From assembly GCF_964036645.1 (NCBI RefSeq), contig NZ_OZ038525.1, positions 1 to 64,000 on the forward strand: a stretch of 64,000 nt of DNA. Direction: 5' to 3'. Below are positions 17,284 to 27,046 of the stretch, in pieces. Position 1 is the first letter of the stretch, and every line of letters begins with the position of its first letter. A model generated the notes under the pieces. The model worked only from the letters and a program-made list of their open reading frames with translations. It ran no database searches and was not told the DNA's origin. The position numbers and the translations under genes are program-made. This DNA is from Tenacibaculum sp. 190524A02b. Its GTDB lineage: Bacteria > Bacteroidota > Bacteroidia > Flavobacteriales > Flavobacteriaceae.

Positions 17284-19323
17284 TTAGTTTTTAATAGGTA
17301 AAAAACTATAATTTTTTGAATAGAAATACATTTGTTCTTCAAAAGTATTTGGTTGTACTATTTTAATATTAGTAATAGTTCCATTCTCATCTTTAACTGG
17401 CGTTAATACAGGGTTTACAAAACCACTATACGGAGCAGATTTAAATTGTGAATTTCTCTCTAAAACTTCTTTATGTAGTTGTTGATCCACTTTTACACCA
17501 TAGCCCTCTACTAAAGCTTTAGCAGCTTCAAAGTCACCTTCAGATTTTATTCTTTGTGTTTCTTTTAATAAACGACCAAAAATTTCACGAAGCTTTCCGT
17601 AATCATTTACATTATAGTAAGTTTTACCATCTTTAGTAACCTTTTCAATTACATTTTCTTTTTTACCTTGCTCAAAAGACCAAGAAGATACCCATTGGCG
17701 GTTTACCATATGATCTTCTTCAATGTCATCTCCTAAATTAATTCTGATTAATTGCGTCATTAAACCATTTCTGATATAACCATCATAAGCAGCTTCACCA
17801 ACTTTTTGCCAATTGTCAACCAGTCCAAGTTCTTGTAATTTAGGATCCATTAAATAATAAAGCCCAACTAAATCAGCTCTACCTTCTTCCATAGTAGAAG
17901 CATAGTTTTTTAATGTTTCTTTTGGTTGACCAATACCTTTATTTATTTGTCCAGAAGCATGCCCAATAACCTCATGTAAAGCTGTGTGTAATTTGTCAGC
18001 TAACTTTCCATATTTGATTTCTAAATCAATTTCTTCAGCATCGTAAGCAAATTCTTTTAAACGTCCAGTTCCACCAGCGTTGTTATAAGCACCAATAATA
18101 TTTCCTAAAGAAACAGATTTAGAACCATGCTGTTGACGAATCCAATTATTATTTGGTAAGTTAACTCCAATTGGAGTAGAAGGAGAGGCATCTCCAGCTT
18201 CTCCAGCAACATTCACTGTTTTGTAAGAAACACCTACTACATTTTGTTTTTTATGAGCAGAATCTAAAGGAGAATTATCCTCAAACCATTGCGCATTGTC
18301 AGATAAAACTTTCATTTTCTTAGACATATCAAAATCTTTGATTTGGACTATAGTTTCATATGAACCTCTGTAACCTTTAGGATCATTATATACTTCTATA
18401 AAACCATTAATCCAATCAATATTTCCTTTAGTAGAAGTAACCCAAGAAATTGCGTATGCATCCCAAGTATCTAAGCTACCAGTTTTGTAATAGTCAATTA
18501 ACAAACCTAGTGTTTTAGCTTGTGCCTCGTTTTCAGCAACTTCTTTCGCCTTTTCTAACCAAAAAATAATTTTATCAATAGCTTGGCCATACATTCCGCC
18601 AGATTTCCATACTTTTTCTACTAATTGTCCGTTTTCACGAACTAATTTAGAGTTTAAACCAGCTTCTACAGGTTTACCTTCTGGACCTTTATAGGCTTTA
18701 GCATAGAAGTTTTCAACATCTTTACTTGTAATATCTGGTCCGTAAAAGTTGACAGCGGAAGCTAATACATTATCAACACCAGCTTTTTTGTTTACTTTCT
18801 TGGCATCTTTATCGTTAAAAATAACCTCTAAAGCGGCTGGAGATAATTCAGTACTCGTTTGTTTTAATAGTCCTTCTAAATATTCTTTAGTAAATTCAGG
18901 TTTAATTTTGTCATTAGAGTAATGGTGATGAATACCGTTAGAAAACCACACTCTTTTTAAATAGGTGGTAAAAGCAAGATATTCATTTGTGTTTTTGTCA
19001 CCAGAAAAATTAGTATTTATGTTTTCTAAGGCTTTTCTAATTTCAAGATTGTGACGATAGTTTTGATCCCACATTATGTCTCTACCAGATAAACCTGCCT
19101 GAGTTAAGTAATAAACTAATTTTTTTTCTTTTAAAGATAATTCATTAAAACCAGGAATTTGATAGCGTAATACCTTGATGTCAGCAAATTGTTCTACAAC
19201 ATAAGAAAACTCCTTTTGAGTAGTTTTTTTCTCAGTTACCGTAGCTTCTTTTTTAGTGTCAACTCTGCAAGAAGTTAATATTCCAGCAGAAGCCACAATG
19301 CAAAGCGCATGTTTTAAGTTCAT
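17284..19323 (-). CDS. Dipeptidyl-peptidase III-type metallopeptidase (family M49), predicted lipoprotein
   Basis: Zinc peptidase that removes dipeptides from peptide N-termini. The family signature HExxGH is HEVIGH at residues 450-455. The second zinc motif EExRAD appears as EEGRAD (479-484), with Glu480 the expected ligand. The length of 679 residues suits M49. The N-terminus MNLKHALCIVASAGILTSC looks like a lipoprotein signal with Cys19 as the lipidated residue. Dipeptidyl-peptidase III of animals and yeast is cytosolic, whereas Bacteroidota versions are often exported. A periplasmic or outer-membrane role in peptide feeding is inferred. The gene is monocistronic with its own terminator. 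Confidence 0.93.
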   Translation of the reverse strand: MNLKHALCIVASAGILTSCRVDTKKEATVTEKKTTQKEFSYVVEQFADIKVLRYQIPGFNELSLKEKKLVYYLTQAGLSGRDIMWDQNYRHNLEIRKALENINTNFSGDKNTNEYLAFTTYLKRVWFSNGIHHHYSNDKIKPEFTKEYLEGLLKQTSTELSPAALEVIFNDKDAKKVNKKAGVDNVLASAVNFYGPDITSKDVENFYAKAYKGPEGKPVEAGLNSKLVRENGQLVEKVWKSGGMYGQAIDKIIFWLEKAKEVAENEAQAKTLGLLIDYYKTGSLDTWDAYAISWVTSTKGNIDWINGFIEVYNDPKGYRGSYETIVQIKDFDMSKKMKVLSDNAQWFEDNSPLDSAHKKQNVVGVSYKTVNVAGEAGDASPSTPIGVNLPNNNWIRQQHGSKSVSLGNIIGAYNNAGGTGRLKEFAYDAEEIDLEIKYGKLADKLHTALHEVIGHASGQINKGIGQPKETLKNYASTMEEGRADLVGLYYLMDPKLQELGLVDNWQKVGEAAYDGYIRNGLMTQLIRINLGDDIEEDHMVNRQWVSSWSFEQGKKENVIEKVTKDGKTYYNVNDYGKLREIFGRLLKETQRIKSEGDFEAAKALVEGYGVKVDQQLHKEVLERNSQFKSAPYSGFVNPVLTPVKDENGTITNIKIVQPNTFEEQMYFYSKNYSFLPIKN

Positions 19324-19422
19324 GTATGTACTATTTGAGTTAAATTTAGAAGGTAAAAGTACAAAAATGAAGGAATCTTATGCAGGCATAGTAAAATTAA
19401 GTCTTTAGCTATAAATCTATGA

Positions 19423-19983
19423 TTAAACTTCGTTGTATCTAAAACAATCCGTAGTATGGTCATTAACCATACCTATAGCTTGCATGTATGCATAAATAAC
19501 AGTAGAACCTACAAACTTAAAACCTCTCTTTTTTAAATCTTTAGAAATTTTATCGGATAAGTTAGTAGTAGCGGGTACTTCTTCTCTTTTATGATATGTG
19601 TTTTTAATAGGTTTTCCTTTTACAAACGCCCAAATGTATTTAGAAAAAGAACCATATTCTTCTTGAATTTTTATAAAATATTGAGCATTGGTAATAGCGG
19701 CTTTAATTTTTAATTTATTCCTAATAATTCCTTTGTTCTCTATTAGCTCGTTAAATTTATCTTCTGAATAGTTAGCAATTTTATGGTAATTAAAATTGTC
19801 AAAAGCATGTCTAAAATTTTCTCTTTTCTTTAAAACAGTAATCCAGCTTAAACCAGCCTGAAATGTTTCTAGAACTAAAAATTCAAATAATTCATCATCA
19901 TCATATACAGGAACTCCCCATTCAGTATCATGATATTCTATGTATAAAGGATCATTGGTAACCCAAAGGCATCTTTTTTTCAT
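19423..19983 (-). CDS. tag: DNA-3-methyladenine glycosylase I
   Basis: Base-excision repair enzyme that releases 3-methyladenine from alkylated DNA. The N-terminus RCLWVTNDPLYIEYHDTEWG is characteristic of Tag, as is the helix-hairpin-helix-like region FQAGLSWITVLKKRENFRHAF. The C-terminal segment GMVNDHTTDCFRY supplies the His and Cys of the Tag zinc site together with Cys4 and His17. Its 186 residues match the family. It stands alone on the minus strand between the M49 peptidase and the divergent DUF6146-like gene. Confidence 0.95.
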   Translation of the reverse strand: MKKRCLWVTNDPLYIEYHDTEWGVPVYDDDELFEFLVLETFQAGLSWITVLKKRENFRHAFDNFNYHKIANYSEDKFNELIENKGIIRNKLKIKAAITNAQYFIKIQEEYGSFSKYIWAFVKGKPIKNTYHKREEVPATTNLSDKISKDLKKRGFKFVGSTVIYAYMQAIGMVNDHTTDCFRYNEV

Positions 19984-20077
19984 AGTGGTTTGTAGGTTTA
20001 GGAATTGTTAAAGAAGTTAAAAATAGATAAAAAATGGGATTTTTTTCGCATTTTTATATGATTAAATATTGTTGATT

Positions 20078-20485
20078 ATGAAAATTTTAAGATATATACC
20101 AATAACTATCATTTTCAGTTTTTTAATTTATGCTTCCTGTTCTACTCCCATAAAAAAAAATAAAGAAATAAAAGAAGAACCTGTAGTAATTGCTAATGAT
20201 AGTCTAGAATATGAAATTATTATTATAGATCCTGGTTTTACTGTTTATCTAAACACGGTTGCAAGACCTTCTGGATTTTACTCACAAAATTATTTGGAAA
20301 TGAAAAATAGACTTTATGTGTTTGAATGGAATCAGCGTGTAAGGAATCCAAGTGTTTTTAACCCTAATGTTTATGAAAACCTTATAGACTATCAACCACA
20401 TATTGATTATGGGTATGATGTAAATTATAAATTGTTTAATTATTTTGAGTTTGCACAGCAAAAATATAGCATGCGATTACGATAG
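20078..20485 (+). CDS. Small exported lipoprotein, DUF6146-like
   Basis: A 135-residue protein with a lipoprotein-type leader ending ...LIYASC. The conserved part (GFTVYLNTVARPSGFYSQNYLEMKN, interrupted here in description) and the motifs YVFEWNQRV, NPNVYE and DYGYDVNYKLFNYF resemble a family restricted to Flavobacteriia that I recall as DUF6146. The TTG at 20069 is an upstream in-frame codon; I chose the ATG at 20078, which gives a normal leader. The function is unknown. It precedes sppA by 50 bases, but sppA has its own promoter element. Confidence 0.75.
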   Translation: MKILRYIPITIIFSFLIYASCSTPIKKNKEIKEEPVVIANDSLEYEIIIIDPGFTVYLNTVARPSGFYSQNYLEMKNRLYVFEWNQRVRNPSVFNPNVYENLIDYQPHIDYGYDVNYKLFNYFEFAQQKYSMRLR

Positions 20486-20505
20486 TTAAACTTCTATCAA
20501 AAACG

Positions 20506-20513
20506 TATATTTG
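20506..20513 (+). promoter_or_regulatory. -7 promoter element for sppA
   Basis: TATATTTG matches TAnnTTTG and lies 22 bases before the sppA ATG. No good -33 TTG is seen. Confidence 0.5.
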
Positions 20514-20535
20514 CCATTAATTTTAACAACTTACC

Positions 20536-22281
20536 ATGAAGTTTTTACAAAATTTATTGGCCTCAATTTTAGGTTTTTTTATAGCACTTTTTTTAATATT
20601 TATCTTTTTTGCTTTAGTTGCTTCATTAGTTGGTGGAGGAAGTAAAGTTATTGTTGAACCTAACTCCATTTTAGAGTTAGATTTAACCACTTCTATAAAA
20701 GATTATGCGCCAAAAGATGAAAGTCCGTTAGCTCAAGCTTTAGAATTGACAAATAATAAATTATCATTAGATCAAATAATGAATGCTATTGATAATGCAA
20801 AAGAAGATGAAAACATAAAAGGAATAAGTGTTAAAACCTTGTATGTAAATGCTGGTATGGCACAAACACAAGCTTTGAGAAATAAATTAGAAGAATTTAA
20901 AGAAAGCGGGAAGTTTGTGTATGCTTATGGCGATTTTTTTGATCAAAAGAATTACTATTTAAGCTCTGTAGCAGATAGTGTTTTTATGAACCCATTGGGA
21001 GCTATAGATTTTAAAGGATTGAATGCAGAGATATTATACTATAAAGATTTTGAAGATAAATTAGGGGTAAAGATGGAAGTAATACGCCATGGAAAGTATA
21101 AGAGTGCTGTTGAACCTTATTTATCAAATAAAATGAGTGACGCCAATAGAGAACAAACATTATCTTTTTTAAACTCTATTTGGTCTGAAATTACTGATGA
21201 TATAAGTATAAATAGAAGTATTTCTGTTACTAAGTTAAATGAAATAGCAGACAATTCAAATGGAAGAAATGCAGAATTAGCAGTAAAGAATAATTTAATT
21301 GATGGAAGTATTTATGAAGATGAATATGAAGTTAAATTAGGTAAGCAAGTTAACAAGGATTTTGATATGGTTACTATAGAAGATTATATAGCTTCAGGCA
21401 AAGGAAGAAAAAGTAGTTTATCCAAAAACAAAATTGCTGTTATTTATGCTCAAGGGCAAATATTTTATGGAGAAGGAACCGATAATATAATAGGACAAGG
21501 AATTATTAATAGAGCTATACGAAAAGCTAAAAAAAATAAAAGTGTAAAGGCAATAGTGTTACGAGTAAATTCCCCAGGAGGAAGTGCTTTAGCTTCCGAA
21601 TTAATATGGAGAGAATTACAATTAGCAAAAGAAGAAAAACCATTAGTTGTATCTATGGGAAATGTAGCTGCATCTGGAGGGTATTATATTGCTAGTATAG
21701 CAGATAAAATAATAGCAGAACCTACAACTATAACTGGATCTATTGGAGTTTTTGGAACGGTTCCTAATGTTAGTAAACTAGCCGATAAGATTGGGATTAA
21801 TGCAGAGCAAGTATCTACAAATGAAAGCGCAAATTATAGTTTATATGAGCCAATGAATAAAAAGTTTTATGAGGTTACAAAAGAAGGTGTAGAACAAGTG
21901 TATACAACTTTTTTAGAAAGAGTAGCAGATGGACGAAACATGACATTAGAAGAGGCTGATGAAGTTGCGCAAGGTAGAGTGTGGACCGGAAAAGAGGCTT
22001 TAGAAAATGGTTTAGTGGATTCTTTAGGAAGCTTAGAGGATGCTATTAATATAGCTGCTGACTTAGCAGAAATTGAAGACTACAGAATAAGAAGTTATCC
22101 CAATTATAAAAAAGATTTGAAAGAAACTCTGAAATTATCACCTTTTTCAAAAACAACTAAAGAAGAAATGGTAAAAGAGGTGTTGGGAGATGAAAGTTAT
22201 GAAATGTATAAAGTAATATCTCAATTTAAAAACTTAAAAGGAATTCAAGCAAGAATGCCTTATGTGTTTGAAATAAAATAG
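20536..22281 (+). CDS. sppA: Signal peptide peptidase SppA, long form
   Basis: Membrane-anchored serine protease (family S49) that degrades leftover signal peptides. An N-terminal transmembrane helix (about residues 7-33) is followed by two tandem S49 domains, as in the 67-kDa E. coli form. The catalytic pair is Lys189 in KYKSAVEPY (first domain) and Ser380 in AASGGYYIAS (second domain), matching E. coli Lys209 and Ser409. The substrate-groove motif VNSPGGSALAS is present. The 581 residues are complete. A bidirectional terminator follows at 22303-22336. Confidence 0.95.
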   Translation: MKFLQNLLASILGFFIALFLIFIFFALVASLVGGGSKVIVEPNSILELDLTTSIKDYAPKDESPLAQALELTNNKLSLDQIMNAIDNAKEDENIKGISVKTLYVNAGMAQTQALRNKLEEFKESGKFVYAYGDFFDQKNYYLSSVADSVFMNPLGAIDFKGLNAEILYYKDFEDKLGVKMEVIRHGKYKSAVEPYLSNKMSDANREQTLSFLNSIWSEITDDISINRSISVTKLNEIADNSNGRNAELAVKNNLIDGSIYEDEYEVKLGKQVNKDFDMVTIEDYIASGKGRKSSLSKNKIAVIYAQGQIFYGEGTDNIIGQGIINRAIRKAKKNKSVKAIVLRVNSPGGSALASELIWRELQLAKEEKPLVVSMGNVAASGGYYIASIADKIIAEPTTITGSIGVFGTVPNVSKLADKIGINAEQVSTNESANYSLYEPMNKKFYEVTKEGVEQVYTTFLERVADGRNMTLEEADEVAQGRVWTGKEALENGLVDSLGSLEDAINIAADLAEIEDYRIRSYPNYKKDLKETLKLSPFSKTTKEEMVKEVLGDESYEMYKVISQFKNLKGIQARMPYVFEIK

Positions 22282-22302
22282 ATTTAAATATACCTATAGG
22301 TA

Positions 22303-22336
22303 AAAAGCCATGTTAACTTAGTCAACATGGCTTTTT
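22303..22336. terminator. Bidirectional terminator between sppA and a convergent lipoprotein gene
   Basis: Hairpin with the core stem GCCATGTT (22307-22314) / AACATGGC (22324-22331), extended by flanking A and T runs. It ends sppA on the plus strand and the gene at 22361 on the minus strand. Confidence 0.85.
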
Positions 22337-22360
22337 TATATTACTTAATACTACTTCTGT

Positions 22361-23137
22361 TTATTCATAATAAGAAAATGAAACTTCACCTTTTTGAACT
22401 TCTCGTTTATTAATTGAAGTGATTATTGCTTTTGTAGGATAATTACTAGCATCATAAGTATATGCAATGTTTATGGTTTCTACTATTTCTCCTAAATCGT
22501 CTTTATAGATTATTTTTGATGGGTTATTCATAGGAAATAAAGCACGAGCTTTTATAATTTCAGTAGCTTGCATGTTTACACCTATATTTAAATCTACTAA
22601 ATCTAAAACATCAATAATTCCTGCAGCTTCTAGTGTGTAGAAAAATAAGTTAGGAGCATTATCATAACTAACTTCAGCAGTATAATCTTTAACTACTTGA
22701 ATATATGTTCCATTTTGATACTCATATTCTTTTTGATGAAAGATTATTTTAGAAGGATTTTTGTTAGTATCATATTCTAATACAGTACCTTCTTTAAAAG
22801 CTTTATATGGAGATTGATAAAGTTCTTCTAAATTTAGGTTTTCGTTAACATCATTTCCTTTAACGTTAATTAAGCTACCATTGTTGTCATAATCTAAGGA
22901 TGAAGTTCTACTACCGTCAGCAGCAATAACTTTTTCTAGTTTTAGTTCACTGTCATAGATAAAATCTGTAGAAGCTTTTTTAGAAGTGTCGTTGGAATAA
23001 TTGGCAGAGATGTTTTTCAAGCGCTTTTTAGCGGCATCTAGATGTTGTTCATTAAAATCTTCAGTTGCACTGTTACTACAACTAGTTGCCATAGATAATC
23101 CTAATCCAATAGCAGCTAAATACTTTAGTTTTTTCAT
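22361..23137 (-). CDS. Lipoprotein of unknown function
   Basis: A 258-residue protein with a leader ending LSMATSC (Cys20), typical of a lipoprotein. The mature part has YD-like phrases: YDSELKLEKVIAADGSR, LDYDNNGSLINVKG, YDTNKNPSKI and YTYDASNYPTKAI. These recall the loosely repeated beta-strand sheets of DUF4595-type or YD-repeat lipoproteins in Bacteroidota. No catalytic motif is seen. It stands alone between sppA and groEL. Surface or periplasmic location is inferred from the leader. Confidence 0.7.
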   Translation of the reverse strand: MKKLKYLAAIGLGLSMATSCSNSATEDFNEQHLDAAKKRLKNISANYSNDTSKKASTDFIYDSELKLEKVIAADGSRTSSLDYDNNGSLINVKGNDVNENLNLEELYQSPYKAFKEGTVLEYDTNKNPSKIIFHQKEYEYQNGTYIQVVKDYTAEVSYDNAPNLFFYTLEAAGIIDVLDLVDLNIGVNMQATEIIKARALFPMNNPSKIIYKDDLGEIVETINIAYTYDASNYPTKAIITSINKREVQKGEVSFSYYE

Positions 23138-23191
23138 AATTAATAAATATTAAATTGATTTATAGCAGCGCAAATGTAAAAAATAAAAAGA

Positions 23192-23218
23192 AAAAGCTCG
23201 CAATAGTTGCGAGCTTTT
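23192..23218 (-). terminator. Terminator of groES-groEL
   Basis: Perfect 12-bp stem AAAAGCTCGCAA (23192-23203) / TTGCGAGCTTTT (23207-23218) with a 3-base loop, 25 bases past the groEL stop codon. Confidence 0.9.
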
Positions 23219-23242
23219 AAGTTATCTTATTGTTAAGGTATT

Positions 23243-24898
<1,656 letters not shown>

Positions 24899-24964
24899 TC
24901 AATAATAAAATTATTGAAATGTTTTAATTAGTTTGTTTAAGTTCTACAATGTAAAAGTGTAGAT

Positions 24965-25240
24965 TTAGATAATAGCGAAAATATCGCTTTCTCTCATTAT
25001 TAAATAATCTTTCCCTTCAAATTTTAGTTCCGTTCCAGCATACTTTCCGTATAAAACAGTATCCCCAACTTTTACAGTTAAAGGCTCATCTTTAGTTCCT
25101 GTACCTACAGCAACAATAGTCCCTTTTTGAGGTTTTTCCTTTGCATTATCAGGTATAATAATTCCCGATGCTGTAGTAGTTTCTGCTGCAGCTGGTTCTA
25201 CAAGAACTCTATCTGCTAAAGGTTTTATGTTTAATCCCAT
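24965..25240 (-). CDS. groES: 10-kDa co-chaperonin GroES
   Basis: Heptameric lid for GroEL. The 91 residues include the conserved [12 protein letters not shown] start, the mobile loop around [20 protein letters not shown] and the roof/core region [13 protein letters not shown]. It is the first gene of groES-groEL. The 172-base region upstream contains repeated TGTCA and TTGGCA elements (25280-25383) and no good sigma-A element, so a separate stress-responsive promoter is likely there. Confidence 0.98.
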   Translation of the reverse strand: MGLNIKPLADRVLVEPAAAETTTASGIIIPDNAKEKPQKGTIVAVGTGTKDEPLTVKVGDTVLYGKYAGTELKFEGKDYLIMRESDIFAII

Positions 25241-25279
25241 TTTATATATAAATTATGATTAAGTTTTATTTTTTATTTA

Positions 25280-25383
25280 TGACAGTTGTTGGACAGAAAT
25301 TATGCCAATGAAAAATTGCTGACATTTTTTCTAAAGTGCCCAAAAATGAAGTAAAAAAAATGCCAACGAATGACACGTTGACA
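25280..25383 (-). promoter_or_regulatory. Repeated TGTCA / TTGGCA elements upstream of groES
   Basis: On the minus strand TGTCA occurs at 25379-25383, 25371-25375, 25320-25324 and 25280-25284, and TTGGCA at 25361-25366 and 25303-25308. Each TTGGCA is preceded by TGTCA. The TTGGCA copies resemble the -24 half of sigma-54 promoters, but the -12 halves (TTAC and CTGT in place of TTGC) are imperfect. A heat-shock operator or promoter pair is inferred. Confidence 0.45.
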
Positions 25384-25412
25384 TTTAAATTATTTTATGA
25401 AATTAGACAGAA

Positions 25413-25754
25413 TTACTTTACGCTATCTTTAGTTCCAGAAGCTGGAGTAGTTTCAGCAGGAGCAGTTGTTGTTTCAACTCCATCTAAAGTATTGTCTAAA
25501 TCTGGAGCACCAGCTGCATTACCTCTTGGAATAGCAAAATTAGCTAACAAGATTAAAGCAAACATAGCAATAGCTAATGTCCATGTAGTTTTATCTAAAA
25601 AGGTATTAGTGTTTTGAACACCACCAATATTTTGACCGCCTCCACCAAATGATGAAGATAAACCTCCACCTTTAGGGTTTTGTACCATTACAATTAATAT
25701 TAAAGCTATTGCAACTATCAAAATTAAAACTAAAAGTAAAGTGTATGTAGTCAT
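25413..25754 (-). CDS. secG: Preprotein translocase subunit SecG
   Basis: Small inner-membrane subunit of the SecYEG channel. The first helix (TLLLVLILIVAIALILIVMVQ) is followed by the family hallmark QNPKGGGLSSSFGGGGQ. The second helix (WTLAIAMFALILLANFAIP) is followed by an acidic, Thr-rich C-terminal extension. The 113 residues are normal for Bacteroidota. Its ATG overlaps the stop of the TPR gene by one base (TAATG), so the two are translationally coupled. Confidence 0.95.
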   Translation of the reverse strand: MTTYTLLLVLILIVAIALILIVMVQNPKGGGLSSSFGGGGQNIGGVQNTNTFLDKTTWTLAIAMFALILLANFAIPRGNAAGAPDLDNTLDGVETTTAPAETTPASGTKDSVK

Positions 25755-26488
25755 TATTTATTGTTTTGTAAAATTTTAATTCTTTTAATTTGGTCTGCAA
25801 AGAAACCACTTTTTTCTGGATATTTCAAACTTAATATTTTATATGCTTGAATAGCACTATCATATTTTTTTTGAGCAAGGTAAACTTTAGCCAATGTTTC
25901 AGTCATTAATTGGGCATTTTGCTGACTTTCTGTAACCTTAAAGTCACTACTAGAATTTTTATTAGGTCGTGAAATTTTAGGGTTATTAGTTATAAAACGA
26001 TTAATAATATCGTCTTTTTCGTTTTTGTTACTCTGAACGTTTTCATCTTTAACTGATTGTTCATCTCTAATTATAGGTGTTTTTGAAGATAATTCCAGCC
26101 ATTTGTTAAATGAAAAAGCTTCACTTTTGGTAAACGCTAAAGGTTGCCCAATATTTAATTCTTCTTCAATTTTTTTTATTTCCTTTTCTTTTTTACTAGC
26201 AATAAAGTTATTTAAGCTAAATTTTGATTTGTCCTTCTTTTTATTTTTTTCATGTTTTAGAGAAGAAATAAAATCTAATAATACAGACCTATCTGTAGTA
26301 TAGGCAGCTGTAATTTTTAGCTCATTATTGTATTTATAGTTGCCTAAGTCTTTTAATTTTTTTAGATAAATAGTTCTAGCAGATTGAAAATAAGGGTATT
26401 TGTCAATAATTGACTTTAATTGGTCAATATTCCCAATATCTTTATTTTCTGGGTTTATTAAAGCTTGTATGTATTGATTGGTGGTCAT
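25754..26488 (-). CDS. TPR-containing protein of unknown function
   Basis: A 244-residue protein with no signal peptide. The middle is lysine- and asparagine-rich and low in complexity. The C-terminal part (about 190-244) has the tetratricopeptide-like sequence AQLMTETLAKVYLAQKKYD followed by SAIQAYKILSLKYPEKSGFFADQI. Its place between lptE and secG is common in Flavobacteriia, which suggests a role linked to envelope biogenesis; that is inference from context. It starts 4 bases after the lptE stop codon. Confidence 0.75.
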   Translation of the reverse strand: MTTNQYIQALINPENKDIGNIDQLKSIIDKYPYFQSARTIYLKKLKDLGNYKYNNELKITAAYTTDRSVLLDFISSLKHEKNKKKDKSKFSLNNFIASKKEKEIKKIEEELNIGQPLAFTKSEAFSFNKWLELSSKTPIIRDEQSVKDENVQSNKNEKDDIINRFITNNPKISRPNKNSSSDFKVTESQQNAQLMTETLAKVYLAQKKYDSAIQAYKILSLKYPEKSGFFADQIKRIKILQNNK

Positions 26489-26492
26489 TTGT

Positions 26493-26996
26493 TTACCACT
26501 TCGCTACAGAAGCATTAAAAATATCTTGATTAATACGCTCTAAAATTTCATCTAAAGCACTTTCTAAAACGGAACCAGTTAATTGTTGACTAGCTCCATA
26601 ATCATAGTAGAATGAAAATTGTTTCTCAAAACTATCTTTCTCTTCTAAATTATTTGTAAACCTAACATTTACAGATATTGTAAGCCTATTTTGGGCAGCT
26701 GTTTGATTAGCAGTAGCACTCATAGGTGTAATTCTATAGTCTACTATTTCACCATCAAAATGTAGGTCTCCACCAGTTCTAACTAAAGTTAAATTTGTTT
26801 GACGAGTAAATAAGTCTTGTAGGTCTTGTGTAAATCTTTGACTAAGTGTTGGCTCTATAATAGGTGCTTGGTTTGGGAAAAAGTCAATTTGAATCGTTTT
26901 AGCATTTCCAGTATTACCACCAGTGAAAGAATACGCTCCACAACCAATAAAGCTTAGTATGGTAATAGAGAACAATATGTAAAAAAATCTTTTCAT
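26493..26996 (-). CDS. lptE: LPS-assembly lipoprotein LptE
   Basis: Outer-membrane lipoprotein that plugs and supports LptD in lipopolysaccharide export. The leader ends ILSFIGC (Cys19). The Bacteroidota LptE pattern is clear: CGAYSFTGGN at the mature start, then IEPTLSQRFTQDLQDLF, GDLHFDGEIVDYRITPMS and a C-terminal LDEILERINQDIFNASVAKW. The 167 residues fit. It has a TAnnTTTG promoter element at 27017-27024 and heads the lptE-TPR-secG transcript, although read-through from the sigma-54 activator is possible. Confidence 0.9.
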   Translation of the reverse strand: MKRFFYILFSITILSFIGCGAYSFTGGNTGNAKTIQIDFFPNQAPIIEPTLSQRFTQDLQDLFTRQTNLTLVRTGGDLHFDGEIVDYRITPMSATANQTAAQNRLTISVNVRFTNNLEEKDSFEKQFSFYYDYGASQQLTGSVLESALDEILERINQDIFNASVAKW

Positions 26997-27016
26997 TTAA
27001 AGTTTACTTATTTTGT

Positions 27017-27024
27017 CAAATATA
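27017..27024 (-). promoter_or_regulatory. -7 promoter element for lptE
   Basis: TATATTTG on the minus strand, 20 bases before the lptE ATG, matches TAnnTTTG. Confidence 0.5.
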
Positions 27025-27046
27025 TTCAAAACAACAGTTAAATAAA

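Noticed and set aside
25336..25617. Plus-strand open frame opposite secG and the groES upstream region
   Set aside because: Its second half is only the complement of secG; no start signal or family similarity.
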